The translations under genes were made by a program, and so were the position numbers. The notes under the pieces were generated by a model. The model saw nothing but the letters and a program-made list of their open reading frames with translations. It made no database searches and was not told the DNA's origin. DNA of 64,000 nucleotides from AR5 sp041497115 (lineage in GTDB: Bacteria; Methylomirabilota; Methylomirabilia; Rokubacteriales; CSP1-6). The stretch lies in the NCBI GenBank assembly GCA_041497115.1, contig JBGQFW010000011.1, forward strand, positions 4,825 through 68,824, in the 5' to 3' direction. Below are positions 15,762 to 24,427 of the stretch, piece by piece (position 1 is the stretch's first letter; each line of letters starts with the position of its first letter).

Positions 15762-16910
15762 ATGGCCAATCGCTGGGTGGCCCTCGCCCTCGTGTTCCTC
15801 ACGCGCATCTCGATGGGCGTGCAGTTCCAGGGACTCGCCGCGGTGGCGCCCCTGCTGCTGGCGGATCTCGGCCTGAGCCACCTGCAATCGGGCTCGCTGC
15901 TGGGCGTCTACCTGCTGCCGGGCGCCTTCCTCGCGCTGCCGGGCAGCATGATCGGCCGGCGATTGGGCGAGCGACGCGTCGTCGTGGTCGGCCTGGCCCT
16001 GATGGCGATCGGCGGCGTGGTGACGGCGAGCGCCGGCGGCTTCGCCACGGCGGCGGCCGGCCGCCTGCTGAGCGGCATCGGCGCCGTCCTCATGAACATC
16101 CTCCTGCCCACGCTCATCGCCGACTGGTTTGCCGGGCGCGAGGTCGCGACCGCGATGGCGGTGATGCTGACCGCGTGGCCGGTCGGCCTCGGCATCGCGA
16201 CGGCCACGCTGGGCCACCTGGCCGCGGCGACGTCGTGGCGGACGGCGCTGCTGGCGACCGCCGCGCTGGCCGGGCTCGGGGTCGTGCTGATGCTGCTCTT
16301 CCGCGAGGCGCCCCGCGCGGCGGCGCCCGCCCGCCGGCCGCTCGCCGCCCGCGACGTGCGGCTGGGCATCGCCGCCGGCTTCGCGTGGGGATGCTTCAAC
16401 GCGAGTCTGGTGACGATCACGTTCTTCGGCCCCGCGCTGCTGATCGCGCGCGGCCTGGGGCTCGCCGACGCCGACCTGATCGTGAGCGTGGCGATCTGGA
16501 TCACGATGGTGTCGGTGCCGCTGGGCGGCCTGCTCGCCGACCGCCTCGGCCGCCCCACGCTGCTGATCGCCGCCGGTAGCCTCGTCGCCGCCGGCGCGAC
16601 GCTGCTGGTGCCCGTGCTGCCCCACGCCGTGCTGGCGTTCTGCCTGGTCGGCCTCGCCGTCGGGCCGCCGCCGGGGCCGGTGATGTCGCTCCTGCCCCGC
16701 GCGCTGCCGCCCGAGCGCGTCACCGCCGCCTTCGGCGTCTTCTACACGGTGTTCTATCTGATGATGGCGCTCACGCAGCCGATCGCCGGCTTCGTGCGCG
16801 ACCGCGCCGGCGACCCGGCGGCGCCGATCGTCTTCGCGGCGGTGGTGATGGCGGCCACCGTGCTGGGGCTGGCGCTCTTCCGCCGTCTCGAGCGGCCGAT
16901 CCCGGCATAG
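15762..16910 (+). CDS. Major facilitator superfamily transporter
   Basis: 382 aa from ATG 15762, or 385 aa from 15753. The start at 15762 is preferred because a TATCAT -10 box covers the earlier ATG. About twelve hydrophobic segments are present, with the MFS loop motif GRRLGERRVVVVG after the second helix and a matching LADRLGRPTLLI in the second half. It resembles the CynX/NimT-like group of small-anion and drug exporters. It is divergent from the oxygenase operon and could import its substrate or export its product; this is inference only. Confidence 0.86.
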   Translation: MANRWVALALVFLTRISMGVQFQGLAAVAPLLLADLGLSHLQSGSLLGVYLLPGAFLALPGSMIGRRLGERRVVVVGLALMAIGGVVTASAGGFATAAAGRLLSGIGAVLMNILLPTLIADWFAGREVATAMAVMLTAWPVGLGIATATLGHLAAATSWRTALLATAALAGLGVVLMLLFREAPRAAAPARRPLAARDVRLGIAAGFAWGCFNASLVTITFFGPALLIARGLGLADADLIVSVAIWITMVSVPLGGLLADRLGRPTLLIAAGSLVAAGATLLVPVLPHAVLAFCLVGLAVGPPPGPVMSLLPRALPPERVTAAFGVFYTVFYLMMALTQPIAGFVRDRAGDPAAPIVFAAVVMAATVLGLALFRRLERPIPA

Positions 16911-16922
16911 TAGACTCCCGCC
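16911..16922 (+). promoter_or_regulatory. Probable leaderless -10 box for the MetE-core gene
   Basis: TAGACT (16911-16916) followed by 6 nt and then GTG 16923; no ribosome-binding site. It begins directly at the stop codon of the MFS gene. Confidence 0.45.
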
Positions 16923-17963
16923 GTGAGCGCCGCCCCGCCGCTGCTTCCCACGTCCGTCGTCGGCAGCCACGGGCTGCCGGGCTGGGTGTGGCTCGCGCGC
17001 GAGGCGATGGACGCCGGGCGCCTCGGCCCCCTCGACGTGCGCGAGCTGCTGGAAGACGCCACCCAGGCCGCGCTGCTCGACCAGGAGCGCGCCGGCGTGG
17101 ACGTGCTCACCACCGGCGAGATGGGGCGCGTGCGCTTCATCATCGGCTTCTACGAGCGGATCACCGGTGTCCGCGCGCTGCCGGCGCCGCGCCAGCTCGG
17201 CCAGCCGCTCTGGGACACCAACACGCCCTTCGAGGTCACCGAGAAGATCGCCGCCCCCGACGGCCTCGGCATCGTCGAGGAGTTCGCCCTCGCCCGCGCG
17301 CTGACCGGCAAGCCGCTGAAGGCGACGGTACCCGGCCCCTACACGCTGATGGTCCCGCTCAAGCTCGGCGGCGCTTATCGCGACAAGGGCACGCTGCTGG
17401 CCGACCTCGTGGCGATCGTCAACGCCGAGTGCCGGGCGCTCGTCGCCGCCGGCGCCGACTTCATCCAGGTGGACGAGCCGCACCACGGCATGTACGCGGG
17501 CACCGTGCACGACGTCACGCGCGGCATCAACGAGGCGGTGGCCGGCGTCGCCGCGAAGATCGCCGTGCACGTCTGCTTCGGCAACCTCTACGGCCGGCCC
17601 TTCAGCGCGGTGCGCGACTACCGCAACCTCTTCCCCGTCCTCGGCGAGCTGAAGGCCTCGCAGGTCGTGCTCGAGTTTGCCAACCGCGGCCTCGACGCCA
17701 TCGAGCGCTTCAAGGACTGGCCGCGCCACCTCGAGCTGGGCGCCGGCGTGATCGACGTGAAGGCGTTCAAGGCCGAGACGGCCGAGGACGTGGCCGAGCG
17801 CATCCGCGCGCTGCTCGAGCGCGTGCCGGCCGAGCGGCTCTGGCTCAACCCCGACTGCGGCTTCTGGGAGACGCCCCGCTGGGTCGTGAAACAGAAGCTG
17901 GCGGCGCTGGTGCGCGGCGCAGCGATCGTGCGGCGCGAGCTGGGGGCAAGGCGCCCGGCTTGA
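16923..17963 (+). CDS. MetE C-terminal-domain (core methionine synthase-like) methyltransferase
   Basis: 346 aa, corresponding only to the catalytic C-terminal barrel of cobalamin-independent methionine synthase. VVGSHGLPGW opens the barrel, VHVCFGN gives the His and Cys zinc ligands and NPDCGF the last Cys. The folate-binding N-terminal half of MetE is absent. Short core enzymes of this kind are known to use other methyl donors, such as methylcobalamin, to make methionine, and some paralogues act on other thiols. A second, dissimilar copy lies at 54728. It starts with GTG and is followed 44 nt later by a dioxygenase gene. Confidence 0.84.
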   Translation: MSAAPPLLPTSVVGSHGLPGWVWLAREAMDAGRLGPLDVRELLEDATQAALLDQERAGVDVLTTGEMGRVRFIIGFYERITGVRALPAPRQLGQPLWDTNTPFEVTEKIAAPDGLGIVEEFALARALTGKPLKATVPGPYTLMVPLKLGGAYRDKGTLLADLVAIVNAECRALVAAGADFIQVDEPHHGMYAGTVHDVTRGINEAVAGVAAKIAVHVCFGNLYGRPFSAVRDYRNLFPVLGELKASQVVLEFANRGLDAIERFKDWPRHLELGAGVIDVKAFKAETAEDVAERIRALLERVPAERLWLNPDCGFWETPRWVVKQKLAALVRGAAIVRRELGARRPA

Positions 17964-18007
17964 CGATGGGCGACGCGGAAGCGGAGAATCGGGAGCGGAG
18001 GCGTGCC

Positions 18008-18874
18008 ATGGCCGTGACGTTCGAGAAGCTGCACCCGCATTTCGTGGCCGAGGTCGGCGGCGTGGACCTGCGCCGGGTGCACGATCCCGAGACGCTGGCC
18101 GAGCTGCGCGGCGGGATGGACCAGTACGCCGTGCTGATCTTCCACGACCAGCCGCTGACCGACGACGAGCACCTGGCGTTCGCCCAGCGCTTCGACGGCC
18201 GGCTGCACACCAAGCTCGGATCGGCGGCGATCCAGAAGAACCGCTTCGGCAACGAGGCGCTCGGCGACATCTCCAACGTCGGCGCCGACGGCGAGATCCT
18301 TCAGCAGGGCGACCGCCGGCGCGCCTACAGCCTCGGCAACCGCCTCTGGCACACCGACGCGTCGTTCCAGGACCCGCCCGGTCGCTACTCGATGCTGTCG
18401 GCCAAGGTGGTCCCGCCCGTCGCCGCCGACACCGAGTTCGCCGACACGCGCGCGGCGTACGACGCGCTGCCGGCGGAGATCAAGCGGCAGATCGAGGGGC
18501 TGCGCGCCCACCACTCGATCGCGCACTCGCGCCAGACGCTCGGCTTCGAGTTCTCGCAGGACGAGCAGGACGCGCTCAAGGGCGCGATCCACCCGCTGGT
18601 GCGCACGATCCCCCGCTCGAGCCGCCGGTCGCTCTACGTCGCCTCGCACGCCTCGTGCATCGTCGACTGGCCGGTGCCGGAGGGCCGCCTGCTGCTGCGC
18701 GACCTCATCGAGCACGCCACCCAGCCCGAGTTCGTCTACCGCCACGCCTGGCGCGGCGGCGACCTGGTGATCTGGGACAACCGCGCCACCATGCACCGCG
18801 CGCGGCCGTTCGAGGACACCCAGCATCGCCGCGAGCTCCGCCGCGTCACGACGCTCGACATCGCCGGCGCGTAG
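18008..18874 (+). CDS. TauD/TfdA-family Fe(II)/2-oxoglutarate dioxygenase
   Basis: 288 aa from ATG 18008, preferred over ATG 17966 because GGAGCGGAGG lies just before it. WHTDASF gives H115 and D117 of the facial iron triad; the distal His is in NRATMHRARPF, and the Arg that grips 2-oxoglutarate follows about ten residues later. The N-terminal GVDLRRVHDPETLAELR is typical of TfdA/TauD. The reaction is 2-oxoglutarate-dependent hydroxylation, often releasing sulfite or a phenol from a side chain. A second TauD-type gene lies at 42048. Confidence 0.88.
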   Translation: MAVTFEKLHPHFVAEVGGVDLRRVHDPETLAELRGGMDQYAVLIFHDQPLTDDEHLAFAQRFDGRLHTKLGSAAIQKNRFGNEALGDISNVGADGEILQQGDRRRAYSLGNRLWHTDASFQDPPGRYSMLSAKVVPPVAADTEFADTRAAYDALPAEIKRQIEGLRAHHSIAHSRQTLGFEFSQDEQDALKGAIHPLVRTIPRSSRRSLYVASHASCIVDWPVPEGRLLLRDLIEHATQPEFVYRHAWRGGDLVIWDNRATMHRARPFEDTQHRRELRRVTTLDIAGA

Positions 18875-19123
18875 TCAGGACGCCTTCCGCTCGAAGAAGC
18901 GTCGCTTGAGGTAGGCCACGCCCTTCTTGCCGACCAGCATCGACCCCACGAGGAACATCCCCCAGCTCACGGCCGACAGCCCCATGGCCACTTCCCCCTT
19001 GCGCCACGCCGAGATCGGCAAGAACGGCACCAGGGGATACGCGGGGTAGATGGCAAAGCTCAACGCCATCAACGCGACGCCCAGCCAGAACCAGGGCCCC
19101 TGCCGTGGCGTGCGGACCCTCAC
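18875..19123 (-). CDS. Small two-helix membrane protein, unknown function
   Basis: 82 aa from GTG 19123. Two hydrophobic segments are visible (WFWLGVALMALSFAIYPAYP and GLSAVSWGMFLVGSMLVG) with a basic C-terminus (KKGVAYLKRRFFERK), so the tail is probably cytoplasmic. No family recognised. It follows bluB by 3 nt in the same transcript and converges with the dioxygenase gene without a gap. Confidence 0.7.
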   Translation of the reverse strand: MRVRTPRQGPWFWLGVALMALSFAIYPAYPLVPFLPISAWRKGEVAMGLSAVSWGMFLVGSMLVGKKGVAYLKRRFFERKAS

Positions 19124-19126
19124 GCG

Positions 19127-19768
19127 CTATCGCCGCAGGATCTGCCGGGACGACGAGTCGCGCGCCTGCCACTCGTGCCGCTCGAGCTCCGGATCCGCAT
19201 GCTCCTCTTCGGGATAGCCGACGCAGAGATACGCGACCAGCGACCACTCTCGAGGCACCTCGAGGATCGTGCTGACGTCCTCCGGATCGACGATGGAGAC
19301 CCACCCAACGCCGAGGCCGCGCGCCCGGGCGGCGAGCCAGAACGTGTGGACGGCGGCCACCGCGGAATAGTGGATGGCCTCGGGCATCGTCTTGCGACCG
19401 AGGCCGTGGCCGGCGGACGTGCCGGCGTCCACGAACACGGCGAGATGAACGGGCGCCTCCGTGAGACCCGCCAGCTTCAACCGGGCGTACACCGCCGCCC
19501 GCGGGCCGTCGAAATCCGCCAGGGCGGCCTCGTTGCAGCGCCGAAAGCTCTCGCGCACGCGCTCGCGCCGGGCCGGGTCCTCGACACTCACGAACCGCCA
19601 CGGCTGGCTGTTGCCCACCGAGGGGGCGAGGCAGGCAAGGTCGACGAGCGCCTCCAGCAGCTCGGGCGCCACGGCGTCGCGGCGGAACCGCCGGACATCC
19701 CGCCGCCAGAGAAAGAGCTCGCGAAGCTCCGCCCGGAAGCGATCGCCGAACATCGGCGCGCTGCCCAT
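19127..19768 (-). CDS. bluB: 5,6-dimethylbenzimidazole synthase BluB
   Basis: 213 aa of the nitroreductase fold. APSVGNSQPWRFV and GLGRKTMPEAIHYSAVAAVHTFWLAARARGLGVGWVSI-like sequence are BluB hallmarks (the second stretch runs about residues 125-163). BluB breaks down FMNH2 with oxygen to make the lower ligand of vitamin B12. Other cobalamin genes are not in this window. It sits 12 nt after the permease genes of a Dpp-type importer, so co-transcription is likely but functional linkage is unclear. A generic nitroreductase is the alternative. Confidence 0.8.
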   Translation of the reverse strand: MGSAPMFGDRFRAELRELFLWRRDVRRFRRDAVAPELLEALVDLACLAPSVGNSQPWRFVSVEDPARRERVRESFRRCNEAALADFDGPRAAVYARLKLAGLTEAPVHLAVFVDAGTSAGHGLGRKTMPEAIHYSAVAAVHTFWLAARARGLGVGWVSIVDPEDVSTILEVPREWSLVAYLCVGYPEEEHADPELERHEWQARDSSSRQILRR

Positions 19769-19780
19769 CGGGTCCCTCGT

Positions 19781-20644
19781 CTACCCGCCGGGCGAGCCGG
19801 AGACGCCGCGCAGGCGCGGGTCGAACACGTCGCGGAGCGCGTCGCCCAGCATCTGGAAGCCGAAGACCGCCAGCGAGATCGCCGCGCCGGGGAACAGCGC
19901 CATCCACGGCGCGTAGTACATGAACGAGCGGCCCGAGCCCGAGAGCATCGAGCCCCAGGACGGGTACGGCGGCGGGATGCCGAACCCCAGGAACGACAGC
20001 GCCGCCTCGGCCAGGATCACCTGGCCCAGGCCGATGGTGGCGAGGATGAGGATCGTCGCCATCACGTTGGGCAGCACGTACACGGCCACGATGCGGGTGT
20101 GGCCGGCGCCGAGCGCGCGCGCCGCCTCGACGTAGGGGTTCGCCATCACCGACAGGGTCGCCCCCCGGATGACGCGCGACGCGCCGGCGGCGCCAAGGAT
20201 GGAGAGCGCGAGGACGAGGTTGAACAACCCCGGGCCGAGCGCGGCGATCAGGGACAGGATGACGACGAGGGCGGGAAAGGAGATCCACGCGTCGACCACG
20301 CGCTGCACCGCGATGTCGTACGCGCCGCCGAGATAGGCGCTCGACACGCCGACGGCCGCCGCCATCACCGTGGCCAGGGCCACCGTCGCGAACCCGACGG
20401 TGACCGAGATCCGCGCGCCGTAGACCACCCGGCTCCAGATGTCGCGCGAGAGGTTGTCGGTCCCCATCCAGAACTGGGCGCTCGGCGACTTCATCCGGGC
20501 GCTCGCGATCGAGGCGTCGTAGGGATGCGGCGCGATCCGGTCGGCGAAGAGAGCCATGACCAGCAGGCCGAGCACGAGCACGCCGCCGATGGCGCCGAGC
20601 GGCTTGCGGCGGGCGAATACGAGCACGCGCCCGATCGACCGCAC
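19781..20644 (-). CDS. ABC transporter permease, DppC/OppC type
   Basis: 287 aa from GTG 20644. It has an N-terminal membrane helix, a periplasmic segment (FWMGTDNLSRDIWSRVVYGAR, DppC-like) and the EAA loop EAARALGAGHTRI. It forms the membrane channel with the DppB-type protein encoded 1 nt upstream. The cargo class is peptides, nickel or other small solutes. No ATPase gene follows; bluB comes next. Confidence 0.92.
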   Translation of the reverse strand: MRSIGRVLVFARRKPLGAIGGVLVLGLLVMALFADRIAPHPYDASIASARMKSPSAQFWMGTDNLSRDIWSRVVYGARISVTVGFATVALATVMAAAVGVSSAYLGGAYDIAVQRVVDAWISFPALVVILSLIAALGPGLFNLVLALSILGAAGASRVIRGATLSVMANPYVEAARALGAGHTRIVAVYVLPNVMATILILATIGLGQVILAEAALSFLGFGIPPPYPSWGSMLSGSGRSFMYYAPWMALFPGAAISLAVFGFQMLGDALRDVFDPRLRGVSGSPGG

Positions 20645-20645
20645 G

Positions 20646-21587
20646 CTAGTAACGGATCCGCGGGTCGAGGAACGCGTACACGAGGTCCACCATGAGATTC
20701 GTCGCGACGATGATGACGACGATGACCAGGTTGATCCCCTGGATCACCGGATAGTCGCGCTGCACGATGGCGTCCACGAGGAACTGCCCCATGCCCGGGA
20801 TGCCGAAGATCGACTCGATGATCACGGTGCCGCCCGCGATGGCCGCCACCTGCAGGCCGAGCACGGTCACCACCGGGATCACCGCGTTCTTCAGCGCGTG
20901 CTTGAGCACGACCGCGCGCTCGCGAAGCCCCTTCGCCCAGGCCGTCCGCACGTAGTCGTGGCGCAGCACCTCGAGCAGCATGCCGCGCGTGAGCCGCATG
21001 ATCCCGGCCGCCGAGGCGAGGCCGAGGATCACCGCCGGCAGGACCAGCTGGACCACGAACGCGAGGGGATTCGTCGTGAACGTCACGAACCCCACGCGCG
21101 GCGTCCAGCCCCACCAGATCGCCGGCAGCAGGGTCACCAGGATGGCCACGACGAAGGCGGGGACCGACAGGCCGAACACCGCCGCGCTCCGGGCGAAGAA
21201 GTCCAGCACGCCGTCCTGGCGGACGGCGGCGATGACGCCGACGGGGATGCCGATCGCGACGGCCACCGCCAGCGCCATCAGGCCGAGCGTCGCCGTCACC
21301 GGCAGCCGCCGCACCAGCTCGGAGAGGACGGGCTGGCGCGTCCACAGCGACTCGCCGAAGTTGCCGCGCACGATCGCGCCCACCCACTCGACGTACTGCA
21401 CGGGGATCGGCCGGTTCAGGCCGAGCTTCGCGCGGAGGTCCTCGAGGTCCTTGCCGTACGCCTTCTCCTCCAGCATGAGCTGGACGACGTCGCCGGGGAT
21501 CAGCCGCGGCAGCGTGAAGACGATGAGCGAGGCGATCAGGAGCGAGGGCAGCGCGACCAGCAGCCGGCGGAGGACGTAGTTACGCAC
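20646..21587 (-). CDS. ABC transporter permease, DppB/OppB type
   Basis: 313 aa from GTG 21587. The start RNYVLRRLLVALPSLLIASL and the sentence LPRLIPGDVV are standard for DppB, as are the EAA-like VRTAWAKGLRERAVVLKHALKN loop and the six-helix pattern ending DLVYAFLDPRIRY. It pairs with the DppC-type protein downstream and the substrate-binding protein upstream. Confidence 0.92.
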   Translation of the reverse strand: MRNYVLRRLLVALPSLLIASLIVFTLPRLIPGDVVQLMLEEKAYGKDLEDLRAKLGLNRPIPVQYVEWVGAIVRGNFGESLWTRQPVLSELVRRLPVTATLGLMALAVAVAIGIPVGVIAAVRQDGVLDFFARSAAVFGLSVPAFVVAILVTLLPAIWWGWTPRVGFVTFTTNPLAFVVQLVLPAVILGLASAAGIMRLTRGMLLEVLRHDYVRTAWAKGLRERAVVLKHALKNAVIPVVTVLGLQVAAIAGGTVIIESIFGIPGMGQFLVDAIVQRDYPVIQGINLVIVVIIVATNLMVDLVYAFLDPRIRY

Positions 21588-21615
21588 CGGTGCCGGCCGC
21601 GCCCCGCGCCCTACC

Positions 21616-23253
21616 CTACTTGTCGATCCACGCGGCCATCAGGCGCCCGCCGTAGTCGAAGCCGTTGTTGGGCCCGTAGTTCTTGATGTGCGCGTCCCAC
21701 GCCGACAGGATCTTGATCGAGCCGTCCACGCCGAACAGCGCCTGGTCGGCGAGGTAGCGCTGGATGTCGAAGACGACCTGCCGGCGCTTGCCGACGTCCT
21801 GCGTGCGCCGCTGGAGCTTGATCATGTCGGTGAGCTTGGCGTCGTTGACACCCCAGACGTTGAGCGGCTGGCCGGGCATGTACCAGCGGTAGAAGTACGC
21901 CTCGGGATCGGCCCACGCGCCGCGCAGTCCGAGGAACATCGCGTCGAACTTCCCGAAGATGGTGCTGGTGATGAACGCCCCGTACTCCTTGGGCTTGAGC
22001 GTGGCGTCGATGCCCGCCGCTTTCCAGTTCTTGAGCGTGATCTGCACGAAGTCGTCGAAGTCCGGCCCGTACACCACCGGCGGCGACTCGACGGTCGTCT
22101 GGAACCCGTTCGGCAGGCCGGCCTCGGCCAGCAGCTTCTTGGCGTCGGCGGTGCTGTGCTCGTAGAGCTTGCGCCCCTCGGGGTTGAGCTGATCGATGGG
22201 AATCGACCACTCGGCGAACGCCGCCGGCACCGCCGGGTTCGGCGTCCAGTGCCCCTGCGAGAAGGCCAGCGACTCGAAGACCTCGGCGACGTTGCTCGCG
22301 CGCGAGAGCGCGCGCCGCACCCGCAGGTCGTTGAACGGCGGATTGGCGAGCTTGAAGCCGGTGGCACCGCTGGTGAACCAGGTGTACTCGGCGGTCTGCA
22401 GCCCGGGCTTGCGCTGGCGGGCCACCGGCGCGTCGAGCCAGCGCACGGCGTGCTGGTACTCGGGGCCGAAGTCGGTCTTGCCGCTCAGCCACGTGGCCAG
22501 CCGCGAGGACGGGTCCTTGTCGATCAGCCACTCGACGCCGTCGGCGTACGGCAAGCCGGGAACGAAGTAGTCGGGGTGGCGCACGTAGACGATCTTGACG
22601 TTGGGCTCCCACCGCTCGAGCATCCACGGTCCGGTGCCGACGGCCGACTCGACCTTCTTGAGGTCGCCGAATTTCTCGACGCACTCCCTGGCGATGATCC
22701 AGGTCGAGGTCGAGGCGAGCAGGTCGAGGAACCAGGCGTTCGGCTCCTTGAGCGTGAACTTGACCGTGTACTTGTCGAGCGCCTCGATCCGATCGACGTA
22801 CTCGAGCACCGGCTTGTTGGGGTTGCCGGTGATCGTGAGGAACCGCTCGTAGGTGTACTTGACGTCGTCGGCCGTCAGCTCGCGGCCGTTCACCGGCGGC
22901 TTGTTGTGCCAGCGCACGCCCTTGCGGAGCTTGAAGATGTAGGTCGTCTCGTTGGGCCGCGTCCACGACTCGGCCAGGTCGGGCTCGATCGGGTACGTCA
23001 TCGGCTTGACCGACGGGCCGGCCTTGACCTTCACCAGGCGGCTGTAGACGAGCGAGAGCGGACACATCGTCACGAACGAGAGCGTCTGGTGGGGATCGAA
23101 GTGCAGCGGGTCCGCCTGGAACGTCAGGCGGAGCGTGCCCCCGCGCTTCGGGGTCTGCGCCTCGGCGGCCGGCACGACGAGCTGGGGACCGGTCGCGGCG
23201 ATGGCGAGTGCGGCGCCACCGGCCTTCAGCACATCACGACGGGAGAAATCCAT
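21616..23253 (-). CDS. Dpp-type ABC transporter substrate-binding protein, Tat-exported
   Basis: 545 aa from an ATG behind CAAGGAGGACGTC. The leader MDFSRRDVLKAGGAALAIAATG has the twin-arginine motif SRRDVLK, so export folded via Tat is likely. The mature part is SBP family 5 (LRLTFQADPLHFDPHQ, FKLRKGVRWHNKPPVNGRELTADDVKYTYER split over residues about 105-140). It captures a peptide-like or other solute in the periplasm for the two permeases downstream. The ligand cannot be inferred. Confidence 0.92.
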   Translation of the reverse strand: MDFSRRDVLKAGGAALAIAATGPQLVVPAAEAQTPKRGGTLRLTFQADPLHFDPHQTLSFVTMCPLSLVYSRLVKVKAGPSVKPMTYPIEPDLAESWTRPNETTYIFKLRKGVRWHNKPPVNGRELTADDVKYTYERFLTITGNPNKPVLEYVDRIEALDKYTVKFTLKEPNAWFLDLLASTSTWIIARECVEKFGDLKKVESAVGTGPWMLERWEPNVKIVYVRHPDYFVPGLPYADGVEWLIDKDPSSRLATWLSGKTDFGPEYQHAVRWLDAPVARQRKPGLQTAEYTWFTSGATGFKLANPPFNDLRVRRALSRASNVAEVFESLAFSQGHWTPNPAVPAAFAEWSIPIDQLNPEGRKLYEHSTADAKKLLAEAGLPNGFQTTVESPPVVYGPDFDDFVQITLKNWKAAGIDATLKPKEYGAFITSTIFGKFDAMFLGLRGAWADPEAYFYRWYMPGQPLNVWGVNDAKLTDMIKLQRRTQDVGKRRQVVFDIQRYLADQALFGVDGSIKILSAWDAHIKNYGPNNGFDYGGRLMAAWIDK

Positions 23254-23271
23254 GACGTCCTCCTTGACGTG

Positions 23272-24333
23272 TCAGCGCGCGGTGAGATCGGCCCAGAGAC
23301 GCTCGGCGCCGCGCGCGGCGACCGCCCGCCCCAACGTGTCCGCCCAGCGGCTCTCGCTGCCGAACTCCGCGCGCCACGACCACAGCCGGCGCGTGGCGAA
23401 GTGCAGCGAGTGCTCATAGGTGAAGCCGATGGCGCCGTGCACCTGGTGGGCGATGCCGGCGCCGAGCCCGGCCGCCTCGCCGGCGCGGATCTTGGCGGCG
23501 GCCACCGCGAAGCGCGGCTCGCCGCGGTCGGCGGCGACGAAGGCGTGCTCGGCGGCGATGCCCGCCGCCGCCACGTGGCCGGCCAGCAGCGCGAGGTTGT
23601 GCTGGATCGCCTGGAAGTTGCCGATCGGCCGGCCGAACTGCTTGCGCTCGGTGGCGTAGCGCACCGACTGCTCCAGCAGCGACTCGAGCGCGCCGGCCAT
23701 CTGCGCGGCGCGAACGAGCGCGCCGTACAGGAGGACGGCGTCGGCGCCCGCGTGCGGCCCCGACGCGGCGGCGGCGACGACCGGCGCGCCGTCGAAGACA
23801 AGCGTGTCGCGCGGCTCCAGCGCCAGGTTGCGATCGGCGGTGACGCGCGCGGCGCCCTTGCCGACCAGCGCGATCATCGGCGCGCCGTCCGCCTCCGCCA
23901 CCGCGACGACGTGGCCGGCGGCCGCGCCCCACGGCACGCGCGCGGCGGTGCCGGAGAGGCGCCAGCCGCCGCCCGCCCGCGCAAGGCGCAGCCGCTCCTC
24001 GCGCTGCACAGGCGCCAGCGTGAGCGGCCCCAGCGGCACATCGAGGCCGGCTTGGCCGAGCAGCCAGCCGCCGACGATCGTCTCGGCCAGCGGCACCGGC
24101 GCCGCCGCCTTGCCTGCCGCGCGCACCACGACGTGGGCGTCCGCCCACGCGCCGCCGGCGCCGCCCTGCGCCTCGGGCACGAGCGGCAGCGTGAGGCCGC
24201 CTTCCTCCAGCGCGCGCCAGAGCTTGTCGGGCCAGACGCCCTTCTCGGCCGACTCGATCAGCTCCTTGGTGACAAGGTCGCCGAAGAGCCGGGTGACCGT
24301 GTCGGCAAGCAGCCGGCCAAGCTCACCGCTCAT
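23272..24333 (-). CDS. Acyl-CoA dehydrogenase family protein, smaller partner
   Basis: 353 aa from ATG 24333; an earlier in-frame start would place repeat C inside the protein and is rejected. It is a divergent ACAD: a degenerate N-terminal helical domain and middle sheet, then the conserved ATERKQFGRPIGNFQAIQH and VHGAIGFTYEHSLHFATRR. The late GFTYEH resembles one subunit of the heteromeric ACADs known from steroid-side-chain catabolism. It lies downstream of a second, full-length ACAD on the same strand, so a two-subunit enzyme using FAD to desaturate an acyl-CoA is likely. Confidence 0.85.
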   Translation of the reverse strand: MSGELGRLLADTVTRLFGDLVTKELIESAEKGVWPDKLWRALEEGGLTLPLVPEAQGGAGGAWADAHVVVRAAGKAAAPVPLAETIVGGWLLGQAGLDVPLGPLTLAPVQREERLRLARAGGGWRLSGTAARVPWGAAAGHVVAVAEADGAPMIALVGKGAARVTADRNLALEPRDTLVFDGAPVVAAAASGPHAGADAVLLYGALVRAAQMAGALESLLEQSVRYATERKQFGRPIGNFQAIQHNLALLAGHVAAAGIAAEHAFVAADRGEPRFAVAAAKIRAGEAAGLGAGIAHQVHGAIGFTYEHSLHFATRRLWSWRAEFGSESRWADTLGRAVAARGAERLWADLTAR

Positions 24334-24341
24334 CTGTCGGA

Positions 24342-24411
24342 GCGGGGGGCCCCGACATGGCCCCCCACACCCCCCAAGGCTCGGAGCGCCCCGGGAAACC
24401 CGTGACGCTCC
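24342..24411 (+). repeat. Two-hairpin GC-rich intergenic repeat, copy C
   Basis: Hairpin 1 is GGGGGGCC-CCGACAT-GGCCCCCC (24344-24366), then ACACCCCCC, a short linker, and hairpin 2 with GGAGCG (24383-24388) pairing CGCTCC (24406-24411) around an inner CGGG-AAA-CCCG. Same order as copy B, with compensating changes in stem 1. It occupies the gap between the two acyl-CoA dehydrogenase genes, antisense to them, only 8 nt from the start codon of the smaller one. Confidence 0.75.
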
Positions 24412-24427
24412 TCGATCACCCGCGTGC

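Noticed and set aside
15672..17729. N-terminal extension of the ferritin-like frame
   Set aside because: The extension is antisense to the MFS and MetE-core genes; the ferritin-like fold starts at ATG 15671.
19127..19768. A cobalamin riboswitch for bluB
   Set aside because: The gene lies 12 nt behind the permease stop, leaving no room for a riboswitch, and none of the B12-box sequence is visible.
24337..24388. TCGGAGCG direct repeats (24337-24344, 24381-24388) as target-site duplications of an inserted element
   Set aside because: The right-hand copy is part of hairpin 2, which has a counterpart in copy B, so the match is better explained as element sequence than as an insertion footprint.
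21688..24405. 905-codon open frame on the plus strand
   Set aside because: It is antisense to the substrate-binding protein and acyl-CoA dehydrogenase genes, Arg/Val/Leu-rich without domains, and typical of long shadow frames in very GC-rich DNA.
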